Shown here piece by piece: positions 31,962 through 40,163 of a stretch of 42,253 nt of DNA; within the stretch, counting starts at the first letter, position 1, and each line of letters starts with the position of its first letter. The translations under genes and the position numbers were made by a program. The notes below the pieces were generated by a model. It worked only from the letters and a program-made list of their open reading frames with translations. It was not told the DNA's origin and did not search any database. This DNA is from Streptomyces himastatinicus ATCC 53653 (GTDB lineage Bacteria > Actinomycetota > Actinomycetes > Streptomycetales > Streptomycetaceae): NCBI RefSeq assembly GCF_000158915.1, contig NZ_GG657754.1:10478941-10521193 (forward strand), given 5' to 3'.

Positions 31962-33242
31962 TCAGTGGGCGTGGTGGGGCGAGGTGAGGTAATGCTGCCG
32001 CAGCAACTCCTTGCCGTAGTCGTTGCCGTTGGGCGTCCGGACGACGGCGTGGACGTGCATCTGGGTCGCCGGGTCGCCCTGTTTGGCGCCGTACGCCCCC
32101 GCCAGCGGGCCCGGTGCCTGGCAGTCCAGCTCGATCCAGATCACCGGGGAGTGCACCCTGTAGTAGAAGGCGGAGTCGACCGCGGTGCCGCCCGCCCAGG
32201 TCAGACGGGTGTCGGCGAGATGCTTCCGTACCTCCTTCATCTTCGCCCGCGCCACATCGGCCTTCGCCTTGCCGACGAAGCTCTCCACGAGGGCGAGCAG
32301 CTTGGTCCGCTGCGCGGCGGTGAGCTTCGAGCCCTGGATGCCGGTGTACGCCTGGACCGTGTTGTCCGCGAAGGCGCCCGCGACCATGGACTCGCCGGAC
32401 TTGTCGGAGGAGGTGATCGCGACCGCCCTCTGCTCGCTCGTCAGGGAGTTGATGAAGTCGAGACCGGCCTTGATCTCGTCCTGGCAGACACTGACCGTCG
32501 TCCCGTCGATCTGCATCGTGGTGGGCTCGGAGCCCCAGAAACACGGGCTCATGACGACCTGGTCGCCCAGCACGAAGTAGTTGATCACCAGATGGTGGCC
32601 GTCGATCTGCCAGCCCCAGGGCGCGGTGGCGGACGGCTCGCCCATGACGGTGAAGTAGAACGCCTCGTCGTTGAAGGACTTGGTGTTCCCGATGGCCTCG
32701 CCCGCCGCCTGGTTGAGCTTGCGGATCTTCTCGGTCGTCTCCAGGCCGTCCGCGCTGAGCGAGGCTTTCAACAGGGCGGTGGTCAGGGCCCTCTGGTCGT
32801 CGGAGAGATCGGCGAGGCTGACGCCGTTGCGCTCGTAGGAGTCGATGTTGCACCACTGGCGCCACTCCAGGGAGTGGATGGTGAACTGCGTCTCCTTCTT
32901 CTGCGCGTCGCTCAGCCCGGCCAGGAAGGCTTTCGCGGCGGCGGTCACGGGGGCGGTGTCGACACCTTCGGAGTGGATCGTGAAGAGGCCGTCGATCTTC
33001 TCGCCGTCGGTGGTCAGCCCGAAGAAGTCGTCGGTAACGGCCAGGTTCCCCGGGCCGCCGCCGGGCCCACCCGGACCGCCGGTGGGGGCTGCGGTCGGCG
33101 TGGCGCCCGTCCCCGTACCGTCGTCGGCCATCGCCTGAACCGCGGCCACTCCGCCCATGCTGGCCACGGCGGTCGCCCCACTGGCGACCATCAGCCGCTT
33201 CATGAACGCGCGCCGGTTCGTCCCCGTCCGCTGTTCCGTCAT
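31962..33242 (-). CDS. DUF3500 protein with Tat signal
   Basis: 426 aa. Twin-arginine signal NRRAFMKRLMVASGATAVAS at the N-terminus. After a Gly/Pro-rich linker (about residues 45-67) comes the DUF3500 domain, with FTIHSLEWRQWCNIDSY, WGWQIDGHHLVINYFVLG and FWGSEP, and the C-terminal IWIELDCQAPG and HVHAVVRTPNGNDYG. The function of the family is not established; conserved His, Glu and Trp residues suggest a secreted enzyme. ATG 33242 is the plausible start. A GntR repressor gene follows. Confidence 0.88.
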   Translation of the reverse strand: MTEQRTGTNRRAFMKRLMVASGATAVASMGGVAAVQAMADDGTGTGATPTAAPTGGPGGPGGGPGNLAVTDDFFGLTTDGEKIDGLFTIHSEGVDTAPVTAAAKAFLAGLSDAQKKETQFTIHSLEWRQWCNIDSYERNGVSLADLSDDQRALTTALLKASLSADGLETTEKIRKLNQAAGEAIGNTKSFNDEAFYFTVMGEPSATAPWGWQIDGHHLVINYFVLGDQVVMSPCFWGSEPTTMQIDGTTVSVCQDEIKAGLDFINSLTSEQRAVAITSSDKSGESMVAGAFADNTVQAYTGIQGSKLTAAQRTKLLALVESFVGKAKADVARAKMKEVRKHLADTRLTWAGGTAVDSAFYYRVHSPVIWIELDCQAPGPLAGAYGAKQGDPATQMHVHAVVRTPNGNDYGKELLRQHYLTSPHHAH

Positions 33243-33403
33243 CCCTGCCCCTTCGCGTATGTCTCACGGCCCGGCCGGATGGCCCGCCGTCGGAAGGGAG
33301 GCTAGGGACGCCGTATAGGGGGAGGCTGGGACGAGCCTGTGGCCCGGATATCACACACCTGTAGGGGATTTCCGCGACGGATCAGCCTCCGCGCCTCCAC
33401 CGC

Positions 33404-34804
33404 TCAGTAGCCGACGCGGAAGGTCGCGTCCTGCCGCTCGGTCGCCGTCGAGATGGGGTCGATGCGCAGGACGTAATTGGAGTGGCGGATGTAGCGGGTG
33501 GGGTTGTTGTACGAGCGGAAGGAAGCCCAGGTCGAGTCGGCCAGCCCGGCCGTGCGGTAGAAGGTGGCGTCCGCGGCGTACGTCGATGTCCCGTCGTTGG
33601 CGTCGAGCCGGAGTTCGTAGTTGTAGTGACGCAGATGGCGGGTGGGATTATTGACCGACTGGAAGGACACCCCCGAGCTGTCGGCGAGGCCCGGAACCAG
33701 CTTCCACAGCGAGTCGGTATACAGGTCGAAGGGGTACGCGTCGATGCGGCCGACGTAGTCGAAGTGGCGGACGTAACGGTCGGGATAGTTGTACGACTTC
33801 AGCCGGTTCCAGGCCGGGGCACCCCATGTGGCGATCAGGTTGTTGTACTCGGCCGTGGTGATCGTCGTGATGCCGCAGTGCTTGGAGTTGACGGGCTGGG
33901 TGTAGGTCTTCTGGTCGAGCGCGGTCCAGGTGCCGGAGGCGAGATCGGTGCTCCGCCAGGCGTAGAAGACCCCGTTGGGGGTGTAGGTGTCGCCCCACAG
34001 GTACCAGGTGATCGAGGTCAGGGACTTGTAGACGGTCGGGGCCTCGGTGCCGCCGTGCGCGACACCGGTGCTGAACTCCCGGAAGCTGCCGGGGTTCAGG
34101 GAGGTGGAGCGGGCCGCCACCAGTGTCTGGTTCTTCTTGAAGAACAGGTAGTTGTAGCCGTTGACGCCGACGGCCATGTCTCCGTCGATCACGTCGTAGC
34201 CGGGGTCGAAGAAGACCTGCGGGGCGGAGGCGGTGACGAAGTCGCTGGTGTAGTTGACCATGATCACGTTGTGGCCGCTGGAGTTGACCGAGGAGTAGAT
34301 GACCGCGTACTGCCCTCTGCCCGCGTCCCAGAACGCCTCGGGGGCCCAGCTGTGGGTGGTCATGTCGTGCAGCTTCAGCCGCCGGTAGCCGGTGAAGGTG
34401 CGTAAGTCCGCGGAGTCCCAGACATGGATGTACTGGCTGTTGTAACTCCAGTCGGTCCCCTTGAGGTCGGTGGCGATGACGACGAAAGTGCCGTCCTGTT
34501 TGCGCATGAGGAAGGGGTCGCGCAGGCCGAGGGCGCCCGCGGTGGGGGTGACCAGGGGGTTGTTCTGGTTCAGCGGCGTCCAGTTGAGGGAGTCCGTGCT
34601 GACGGCGAGGTGAAGGCCGTAGTCGGTGCCCGCACCGAGGCTGGTCGACTCGGTGAAGTAGCACATCGCATAAGCCGAGTCGGCGGCGTGGGCTGTTCCG
34701 GCGCCGAGGGCCAGCGCGCCGGTCGCCGCCAGGGGAGTGGCGGCGGCCATGCCGAGGAAGCGGCGGCGGGACGGCTGGGGGCCGGGGCGGAGCGTTGCAC
34801 TCAT
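33404..34804 (-). CDS. Secreted GH43 exo-1,5-alpha-L-arabinofuranosidase with AbfB (CBM42) domain
   Basis: 466 aa from ATG 34804 (GGAG 6 bases upstream; an ATG at 34951 lies upstream of the promoter). Tat signal SRRRFLGMAAATPLAATG, cleavage near AHA-AD. A five-bladed GH43 catalytic domain shows GLRDPFLMRKQDGTFVV (Asp modulator), WAPEAFWD and GGTEAPTVYK (Glu acid). A C-terminal AbfB arabinose-binding module has repeats RYVRHFDYVGRID, RHLRHYNYELRLD and RYIRHSNYVLRID. The layout matches Streptomyces Araf43A-type enzymes, which release arabinose from arabinan. A good promoter and operator lie directly upstream. Confidence 0.9.
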   Translation of the reverse strand: MSATLRPGPQPSRRRFLGMAAATPLAATGALALGAGTAHAADSAYAMCYFTESTSLGAGTDYGLHLAVSTDSLNWTPLNQNNPLVTPTAGALGLRDPFLMRKQDGTFVVIATDLKGTDWSYNSQYIHVWDSADLRTFTGYRRLKLHDMTTHSWAPEAFWDAGRGQYAVIYSSVNSSGHNVIMVNYTSDFVTASAPQVFFDPGYDVIDGDMAVGVNGYNYLFFKKNQTLVAARSTSLNPGSFREFSTGVAHGGTEAPTVYKSLTSITWYLWGDTYTPNGVFYAWRSTDLASGTWTALDQKTYTQPVNSKHCGITTITTAEYNNLIATWGAPAWNRLKSYNYPDRYVRHFDYVGRIDAYPFDLYTDSLWKLVPGLADSSGVSFQSVNNPTRHLRHYNYELRLDANDGTSTYAADATFYRTAGLADSTWASFRSYNNPTRYIRHSNYVLRIDPISTATERQDATFRVGY

Positions 34805-34862
34805 CTTGGTCTCCAAGGGAGGTGCATGAGCCGGGCGGGCGGCCGCGGCGATGCCGATATTT

Positions 34863-34875
34863 CGAACATGGTTCG
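34863..34875. promoter_or_regulatory. Operator-like dyad downstream of the arabinofuranosidase promoter
   Basis: CGAAC-ATG-GTTCG (34863-34875) is an inverted repeat just downstream of the inferred start of transcription. A LacI/ROK/AraR-type sugar repressor there would block transcription of the GH43 gene in the absence of arabinose. Confidence 0.5.
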
Positions 34876-34888
34876 GTGAATCGATCAG

Positions 34889-34917
34889 AAAGTAGACCGT
34901 GGCAGTCGGTGCGTCAA
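34889..34917 (-). promoter_or_regulatory. SigA-type promoter of the arabinofuranosidase gene
   Basis: On the minus strand TTGACG (34917-34912) and TACTTT (34894-34889) are separated by exactly 17 bases, close to housekeeping-type boxes (TTGAC / TAnnnT). Transcription would run toward 34804, leaving a leader of about 75-80 bases that contains the CGAAC dyad. Confidence 0.6.
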
Positions 34918-34967
34918 TCGTTCTGCCGAGCCCGGCCTTGGGGGGGGGCATCGGTGCGGCGCCGGGG

Positions 34968-34982
34968 GTGAGAAGCGCTCAC
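34968..34982. promoter_or_regulatory. GTGAG-N5-CTCAC dyad upstream of the LysR gene
   Basis: GTGAG (34968-34972) and CTCAC (34978-34982) pair perfectly with AGCGCT-like symmetry in between. It lies 63 bp before the LysR start, in the divergent GH43/LysR gap. It could serve LysR autoregulation or a LacI-type sugar repressor; not decided by sequence. Confidence 0.4.
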
Positions 34983-35045
34983 TTACTATGACAACGATTA
35001 CATCGGGGTGGACCGCGGTCCGCCGCAGGGAGGGAGTGGGAGCCG

Positions 35046-35948
35046 ATGAGTCTTCGTCAGTTCGAGTACGCCCTTGCCGTTGCCGAGGAGGGCTCGGTGA
35101 CGGCGGCGGCGGAGCTGCTGCACGTCGCTCAACCGTCGGTGTCCCAGCAGATCCGCGGCCTGGAGGCGGGGAACTCGGCGGTGACACTGTTCGACCCGCA
35201 CGCGCCGACCGGGCTGGTGCCCACCGTGGTCGGCCGCGCGTTCCTGCGGGAGGCGCAGGTCGCGGTGAGCGCGGCGCGGCGGGCGAGGGCGACGGCGCGG
35301 GCCGGTGGTGAAGAGCTGGAGGGCGAGGTGCTGGTCGCGGTGCAGATGGGTCTGGGCACGCGGCAGCTGCCGGGCGCGCTGACCGCGCTGCGCCGCCGCT
35401 TCCCGCGGCTTGAGGTCACCGTCTTCGAGGAGCCGAACCCCGCCGAGCTGGAGCGGCTGGGGCGCCGGGGCGTGCTGGACCTCGCCCTGGTGGCCGAGCC
35501 GTGCGAGGGCCCCGCCGACGCCCACCACCTCGGCGACGAGGAGTTCGTCGTGGTGCTGGGCGCCGGACACCCGCGGCTCGCCGCGGACCGGGTCGAGCTG
35601 CGCGAACTGGAGGGCGAGCCGTGGGTGAGGTTCGGCCGCGACAGCGCGCTCGACGGCGTGCTGCGCGATGTGCTGCGGGACAACGAGCTGACCCCGATCA
35701 CGATCGCCCGCGTGTCCCAGACGGCGACGGCCGTGCGCTGGGCCGCCCACGGGCTGGGAGTGACGCTCGTGCCGGCCTCCGCGGTGCCCCAGGCGTACGA
35801 GCACCTCGCGCGCCCGGTGTTCCCGGTCGTGTCCCAGCCCGTCGTCGCCGCGCTCCGGAATGGCGCGGGCCCGGCGGAGAGGGCCCTGCTGGAACTCCTC
35901 CGTCAGGAGACCTGGCACAAATCCGCTTTCTTCTCACCGGTGTCGTGA
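35046..35948 (+). CDS. LysR-family transcriptional regulator
   Basis: 300 aa, usual length. N-terminal helix-turn-helix FEYALAVAEEGSVTAAAELL, then VAQPSVSQQIRGLEAG, and a two-lobed effector domain (EVLVAVQMGLGTRQLPGAL, LDLALVAEP, VVVLGAGHPRLA). The segment after the HTH is GNSAVTLFDPHAP rather than the usual LGVxLFERTPRG, a mild departure. It is divergent from GH43 and convergent with the SDR gene. LysR proteins usually regulate a divergent neighbour, so GH43 is the first candidate target. Confidence 0.92.
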   Translation: MSLRQFEYALAVAEEGSVTAAAELLHVAQPSVSQQIRGLEAGNSAVTLFDPHAPTGLVPTVVGRAFLREAQVAVSAARRARATARAGGEELEGEVLVAVQMGLGTRQLPGALTALRRRFPRLEVTVFEEPNPAELERLGRRGVLDLALVAEPCEGPADAHHLGDEEFVVVLGAGHPRLAADRVELRELEGEPWVRFGRDSALDGVLRDVLRDNELTPITIARVSQTATAVRWAAHGLGVTLVPASAVPQAYEHLARPVFPVVSQPVVAALRNGAGPAERALLELLRQETWHKSAFFSPVS

Positions 35949-36018
35949 CCGGTGGAGAAGGAGGTGGGCGCCGCTGAATGTATCTTGCCGGGAGTGGCGT
36001 TCTGGAATTCCGTCGGTG

Positions 36019-36789
36019 TCAGCCCCTGGGGAATTCTCCGCCGTCCACGACGAAATTACTCCCGGTCAGCCAACTCGCCCGGTCGGACATGAGGAACAGC
36101 ATCGCGTGGGCGATGTCATCGGGCTGGCCATCGCGCCCCAGCGGGGGAGTGGTGGTGTCCTGGCCCGGCCCCGCGTCCAGGCGCGCCCACTGCTCCCGCG
36201 TTGCTTCACCGCCGGGGGTGGCGGTTCTGCCGGGAGACACGGTGTTCACCCGGATTCCGAACGGGGCCAGCTCCGCGGCCAGTCCCCTGCTGTACGCCTC
36301 CAGCGCCACCTTCGCCGCCACGTAGTGCAAGAACGGTGGTGGCGTGAGGGTGACCGCGGCCGAGGAGACATGCACGATCACCCCCGAACGCCGCTCCCGC
36401 ATCCCCGGTGCCAGCAGCGAGTCCAGCCGCACCGACGCCAGGAAGTTCAAGTCCAGCGCGTCCTGCCACTCCTCGTCGGGGATGGCCGCGGCGCCCGCGT
36501 GCGGAGCCGCCCCACCCGCGTTGTGGACCAGGATGTCCACCCCGCCGAGTACCTCCTGCGCGGCCGCGGCGAGCGCTTCCGCTCCGGCCCGGGTCCGCAC
36601 GTCGGCCTCCACGAAGGTGGCTCCCACTGGCGCCGTGCTCGTCGCCGACCTGGCGGTCGTGAGCACCTCGGCGCCCGCGTCCAGGAGTTGGCGCACGACG
36701 GCCGCTCCGATTCCGCGAGAACCACCCGTGACCAGGGCCCGCTTCCCCGCCAATTCTCGCGTTCCTGATCCGTTCTCGATCGTGGTCAT
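36019..36789 (-). CDS. SDR-family oxidoreductase
   Basis: 256 aa classical short-chain dehydrogenase: cofactor site TGGSRGIGAAV, VHNAGG, catalytic Ser in HVSSAAVTL and Tyr-x3-Lys in YVAAKVALEAYS, then a VSPGRTATPGG substrate-loop region and C-terminal LTGSNFVVDGG. An Arg in GSRGIG plus Thr-Ala-Arg after strand 2 suggests NADP(H). It is alone on its strand. The 140 bp upstream holds the 10-base palindrome TACGTACGTA (36871-36880), a possible operator. Substrate unknown. Confidence 0.9.
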   Translation of the reverse strand: MTTIENGSGTRELAGKRALVTGGSRGIGAAVVRQLLDAGAEVLTTARSATSTAPVGATFVEADVRTRAGAEALAAAAQEVLGGVDILVHNAGGAAPHAGAAAIPDEEWQDALDLNFLASVRLDSLLAPGMRERRSGVIVHVSSAAVTLTPPPFLHYVAAKVALEAYSRGLAAELAPFGIRVNTVSPGRTATPGGEATREQWARLDAGPGQDTTTPPLGRDGQPDDIAHAMLFLMSDRASWLTGSNFVVDGGEFPRG

Positions 36790-36870
36790 GCCACCGGTCC
36801 TCTCAATTATGCGTTTGTCCGCTCGACGGAAGAAGAGGCGCGGTGAGCACCTCGTCGAGCCGTTTCACGG

Positions 36871-36880
36871 TACGTACGTA
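36871..36880. promoter_or_regulatory. 10-bp palindrome in the SDR/TetR gap
   Basis: TACGTACGTA is a perfect palindrome about 80 bp upstream of the SDR start. It could be an operator for a TetR-like factor, or chance. Confidence 0.25.
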
Positions 36881-36929
36881 AAAGAACGAGAGGCAAAGAC
36901 CAAATATCAGCGGGTGCTATAGGGGATGC

Positions 36930-37493
36930 CTATGGCGTCGTGCTCGCCGGCTTCGTCAGGATCGCGCTCGCGACAACCTCGAAGAGATGATCGGCGCGTG
37001 GGGCGAGCGCGGGTTGATCGCTGAGCCACGCGAGCGACCCGGCCAGCGCGAACAGGTCGGTGCCGTCGATGTCGGTTCGCGCCATGCCCTCCGCCTGGGC
37101 GCGGACAAGGAGTCGCGTGCCGGCGGCGCGCATCGTGACGCACGACGTATGAAGTGCGGACTCCGCGTCCTCGATGGCAGCCACCATCAATGCCACCACG
37201 CCGCGATAGTTGTGCGCGCATGCGACGAAGTCGCGCAGCCACGACACCAGCGCATCGTCGGGCGGGCTCGACGTTTCGACCTCGCCCGCCCTTGCCGTCA
37301 GCTCGTCGAAGCTCGTACGGAGCAAGGCCTCGAACAGCGCCTCACGCGTCGAGAAGTGGCGAAGCAGCGTCGCGAGTCCCACATCGGCCCTGCGTGCGAT
37401 GTCGCGCATCGACGCGTCGACGCCTTGCTCGGTGATGACGGCGCCCGCAACTGCGAGTAGGTGGTCGCGGTTCTTCCTGGCGTCGGCCCGCAT
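36930..37493 (-). CDS. TetR-family transcriptional repressor
   Basis: 187 aa. N-terminal helix-turn-helix: AGAVITEQGVDASMRDIARR, then ADVGLATLLRHFSTREALFE. The C-terminal all-helical ligand domain is divergent, as usual. It is divergent from an oxidoreductase gene. The 114-bp gap between them holds three copies of GGATCASTGATCC, which I take as its operators, so it should repress both its own gene and the enzyme until the enzyme's substrate or a toxic electrophile is bound. Confidence 0.92.
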   Translation of the reverse strand: MRADARKNRDHLLAVAGAVITEQGVDASMRDIARRADVGLATLLRHFSTREALFEALLRTSFDELTARAGEVETSSPPDDALVSWLRDFVACAHNYRGVVALMVAAIEDAESALHTSCVTMRAAGTRLLVRAQAEGMARTDIDGTDLFALAGSLAWLSDQPALAPRADHLFEVVASAILTKPASTTP

Positions 37494-37511
37494 CGCTCCC
37501 TCTTGCTTTCC

Positions 37512-37571
37512 GGATCAGTGATCCATATGTATGATTCGGATCAGTGATCCGGATACCTGGATCACTGATCC
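37512..37571. promoter_or_regulatory. Three 13-bp palindromic TetR operators
   Basis: GGATCAGTGATCC at 37512-37524 and 37538-37550, GGATCACTGATCC at 37559-37571. Each is palindromic around its centre base; centres are 26 and 21 bases apart. They fill the gap between the divergent TetR and oxidoreductase starts. Multi-copy identical palindromes are strong evidence for specific binding by the adjacent TetR protein. Confidence 0.85.
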
Positions 37572-37607
37572 GATCAGCGTATCCCGTGGTAGGGGCAGGA
37601 GAAGACG

Positions 37608-38618
37608 ATGTCGACACACACGATGCGGGCGATCCGTCTGCATAAGCACGGCGGCCCTGAGGTTCTGCGTGACGAGGAGGTGCCGGTTCCCGAGCCGGGG
37701 CCGGGCGAGGTGCTCGTTCGCGTGCACGCGGTCGGCGTCAATCCTCCGGACTGGTACCTGCGCGACGGGCTGACCAACCTGCCTCCGGAGACGAGGCCGA
37801 AGTTCAGCTTGCCCGTGATTCCGGGGACGGACGTGTCAGGCGTCGTCGAGGCCGTCGCCGCCGACGTGGCGGGCTTCTCCATCGGTGATGAAGTCTTCGG
37901 CCTCCTTCGGTTTCCCAGCTTCGACGGCAGCGCGTATGCCGAGTACGTGGCCGCGCCCGCGTCGGACCTCGCACGCAAGCCGACGGGCGTCGATCACGTG
38001 CACGCCGCCGGGGCGCCCATGGCCCTGCTGACGGCGTGGCAGTTCCTCATCGAGCTCGGACACGATCACCCGTCGCCCTTCCAAGCGGCGCGGCATCGTC
38101 CCGTGGCGCTCGACGCCGACACGACGGTGCTCATCAACGGCGCCGCGGGCGGCGTGGGCCACTTCGCGCTACAGCTGGCGAAGTGGAAGGGTGTACGGGT
38201 CATCGCGGTGGCATCGGGCACGCATGAATCATTCCTGCGCGATCTCGGTGCCGACGAGGTCATCGACTACACCAAGAGTCGTCCCGAGGAACTCGTGCAC
38301 GACGTCGACCTCGTCCTCGACGCCGTCGGCGGCCACGAGAGCAGCCGCTTCCTGCGTACGCTCAAGCGTGGCGGCTCCCTGTTCCCCGTGTTCTTCGGCG
38401 ACTTCGACGACGAAGAGACCGCCAAGCTGGGCGTCACGGTCTCGGGCACCCAGGTGCGCTCGAACGGCGCCCAGCTCGCCGAAGTGGGGCGCTTGCTCGA
38501 GGCGAGCACGGTTCGCGTCGCGATCGACAGCACGTTTCCGCTGGCGGATGCCCGAGCGGCGCACGAACGGGCGGCCCGGGGGCATATCCAAGGCAAGATC
38601 GTGCTCACGGTCGCCTAG
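37608..38618 (+). CDS. NADP-dependent MDR oxidoreductase (quinone reductase-like)
   Basis: 336 aa zinc-free MDR protein: MRAIRLHKHGGPEVLRDEEV at the start, the nucleotide site INGAAGGVGHFALQLAKWKGVRV, GADEVIDYTKSRP, and C-terminal HIQGKIVLTVA. Likely reduces quinones or alpha,beta-unsaturated carbonyls. Its TetR partner and three operators lie just upstream. It resembles the 26042-26971 enzyme in layout, but the regulator type is different. The stop overlaps the stop of the convergent CMD pseudogene (38615-38618). Confidence 0.92.
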   Translation: MSTHTMRAIRLHKHGGPEVLRDEEVPVPEPGPGEVLVRVHAVGVNPPDWYLRDGLTNLPPETRPKFSLPVIPGTDVSGVVEAVAADVAGFSIGDEVFGLLRFPSFDGSAYAEYVAAPASDLARKPTGVDHVHAAGAPMALLTAWQFLIELGHDHPSPFQAARHRPVALDADTTVLINGAAGGVGHFALQLAKWKGVRVIAVASGTHESFLRDLGADEVIDYTKSRPEELVHDVDLVLDAVGGHESSRFLRTLKRGGSLFPVFFGDFDDEETAKLGVTVSGTQVRSNGAQLAEVGRLLEASTVRVAIDSTFPLADARAAHERAARGHIQGKIVLTVA

Positions 38619-39090
38619 GGTGCCGGTGCCGCGTCCACCGCGAAGAGCCGTAGCTGGAGGGCCAGTGTGCCGTAGTAGCCGACCAAGGTGGAGAGTTCGA
38701 ACAGGGCGCGTTCGCCGAGGGCGGCTCGGAGCTCCGCGTACCGCGCGTCGTCCAGGGCTCGGTGAGGCCGACGGCGGCGCCGGTCCGCTCGTGGGCGTGT
38801 CGTTCGAAGGCGCTGTCCCAGGCCGTGGCCACCACGAGGATCGCCGTCTCCCATATGCGCGGAGTGAGGTGGGAGGCGTAGCGGATCGCGGTGCCCAGGC
38901 TCTGGAGGGCGCCGCCGAGGGCGGGGCTCAGCAGCATGGCGTTGAACGGGCCGTGCAGCCGCCCTTCGGCATCGGTGAGGGCGAAGGGCTGCGGACCCGC
39001 CGCGCGGGGGCCACCGGTGATCTCCTCGTGCAGCGCTCGCTGGCCGGGCCCGAGGGTGGAGGGGCGGAGGAGCGGGAGGCGGTGTGTCAC
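38615..39090 (-). pseudogene. Carboxymuconolactone decarboxylase-family protein, internal deletion and frameshift
   Basis: GTG 39090 opens a frame with the CMD fold: LHGPFNAMLLSPALGGALQS, then HLTPRIWETAILVVATAWDS and FERHAHERTGAAVGLTEP (the active-site acid and HxxH region). At about 38757 it shifts to another frame, LDDARYAELRAALGERALFE, then LVGYYGTLALQLRLF, the normal C-terminus. About 30 residues of the family are missing at the junction, so an out-of-frame deletion is more likely than a reading error. Its start overlaps the stop of the upstream gene as GTGA, indicating an old operon with the HMGL-like gene. Confidence 0.8.
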
Positions 39091-40050
39091 GGCAGCTCCC
39101 GGGAGAGTGCCACCAGGTCTTCGTCCGTGAGCAACCGGTTTTCGCGTGACATCAACTCTCTTGCGGATACGAGCAGTTCATCGACCGCGACGGGGTCGAC
39201 CGGGTCGATGCCGGTCTCCTGCGTGATGATGTCCAGGCCGCCCCAGCAGAAGGCGTGGGTTCCGGTCACCGGGTGGTTCCAGGCGGTGCGATAGCCCGTC
39301 AGTTCCTGGCCGGAGCGGGCGAGGCCCGTCAGGAGTTCGGTGCTGATGCCGGTGTGTATCCCGTACAGGGCCTCGAAGGCGAGTGCCGTGGCGGCCAGGT
39401 CGGCGTTGCCGGGACCACCGCAGTAGCCGTTGACGGAGAGTTCGACGGCCGTTGCTCCGGCCCGTACCGCGGCCACTGCGCAGGCCACGGCCAGGCCGAA
39501 GGTGTTGTGCGGATGCAGTCCGACCTCGACGTCCGGGGCCAGCGTCCGGGTGCGGTGGACCAGAGGGGCGTACGCTTCCGGGCTCATCGCACCCGGCCCG
39601 TCGAACAGTGTCAGTTCGGTGGCCCCGGCTCCGGTCAGCACGGTGACGGCCTCCTCGTGCGCATCCTCGGTGAGGTACGAAACCATCAGCAGCGGCACGA
39701 TCACGTCGAGGCCGAGGGAGCGCGCGTACCGGACGAGCCGGGCGGCCGCGTCCGACGTTTCGCCGAAGCCCTGCACCCAGACCTGCACGGCGTCGTAACC
39801 GGCCCGCGCCGCCCGGTCGCCTTCACCTCGGCCTCGAGGGCGCCATCGTCGCGCCCGGCCAGTCCGGCGGTGACGACCTCCGGCACCCGGGTGCGCACCA
39901 CCCGACGCAGGAACGACTCCTTCGCCTCGGCGGAGGCCACGACGCCCGGGAGGGTCTCCACCGAGCGCAGCGTCGCGTCCCGCAGGCGTACGGCAGTGGG
40001 CAGCGAACCGGTGACCGGGGCACACTGCGGGAAGGGGCTCGAACTGATCG
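39087..40050 (-). pseudogene. HMGL-like (DRE-TIM) aldolase/condensing enzyme, frameshifted
   Basis: The C-terminal 240 codons (39087 to about 39815) are intact: AGYDAVQVWVQGFGETSDAA, VEVGLHPHNTFGLAVA (metal His pair) and VNGYCGGPGNADLAATALAF, typical of pyruvate carboxyltransferase-type TIM barrels. The N-terminal part is in another frame (RLRDATLRSVETLPG, AEAKESFLRRVV). The frames join if one base is restored near 39818, so it is either a recent frameshift or a sequencing error. No good start codon is seen before the N-terminal frame, so the start is given as approximate. Substrate unknown; it was probably coupled to the CMD-family partner. Confidence 0.75.
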
Positions 40051-40055
40051 ACGAG

Positions 40056-40087
40056 ACGCCCCCCTAGGGGATCCCCTAGGGGGGCGT
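40056..40087. promoter_or_regulatory. Perfect 32-bp palindrome
   Basis: Bases 40056-40071 are the exact inverse complement of 40072-40087. The core holds two copies of the palindrome CCCCTAGGGG (40061-40070 and 40073-40082) 12 bases apart, with ATC in between and GCGTG-like ends. It lies about 77 bp before the FG-GAP gene GTG and just outside the HMGL N-terminus. Too symmetric to be chance; an operator for a dimer or tetramer regulator. CsoR-like repressors bind C4/G4 tract dyads of this kind. Confidence 0.7.
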
Positions 40088-40163
40088 GCGCAACCGTTCG
40101 GCGACTCCGGCTGTCCTGGTGGGTGTACATGAGGTAAACGCTCACCAACGAGCTGGAGGATCT

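Noticed and set aside
30636..33305. 889-codon plus strand frame
   Set aside because: Antisense to OCD, GntR and DUF3500 genes and covers several intergenic regions; no domain recognised.
36790..36929. Small gene or RNA in the SDR/TetR gap
   Set aside because: Only a 10-bp palindrome seen; no stable fold or frame I can support.
40086..40163. N-terminal extension of the FG-GAP protein from 40086
   Set aside because: It overlaps the 32-bp palindrome edge and lacks signal-peptide character; GTG 40164 with GGAGG gives a clean signal peptide.
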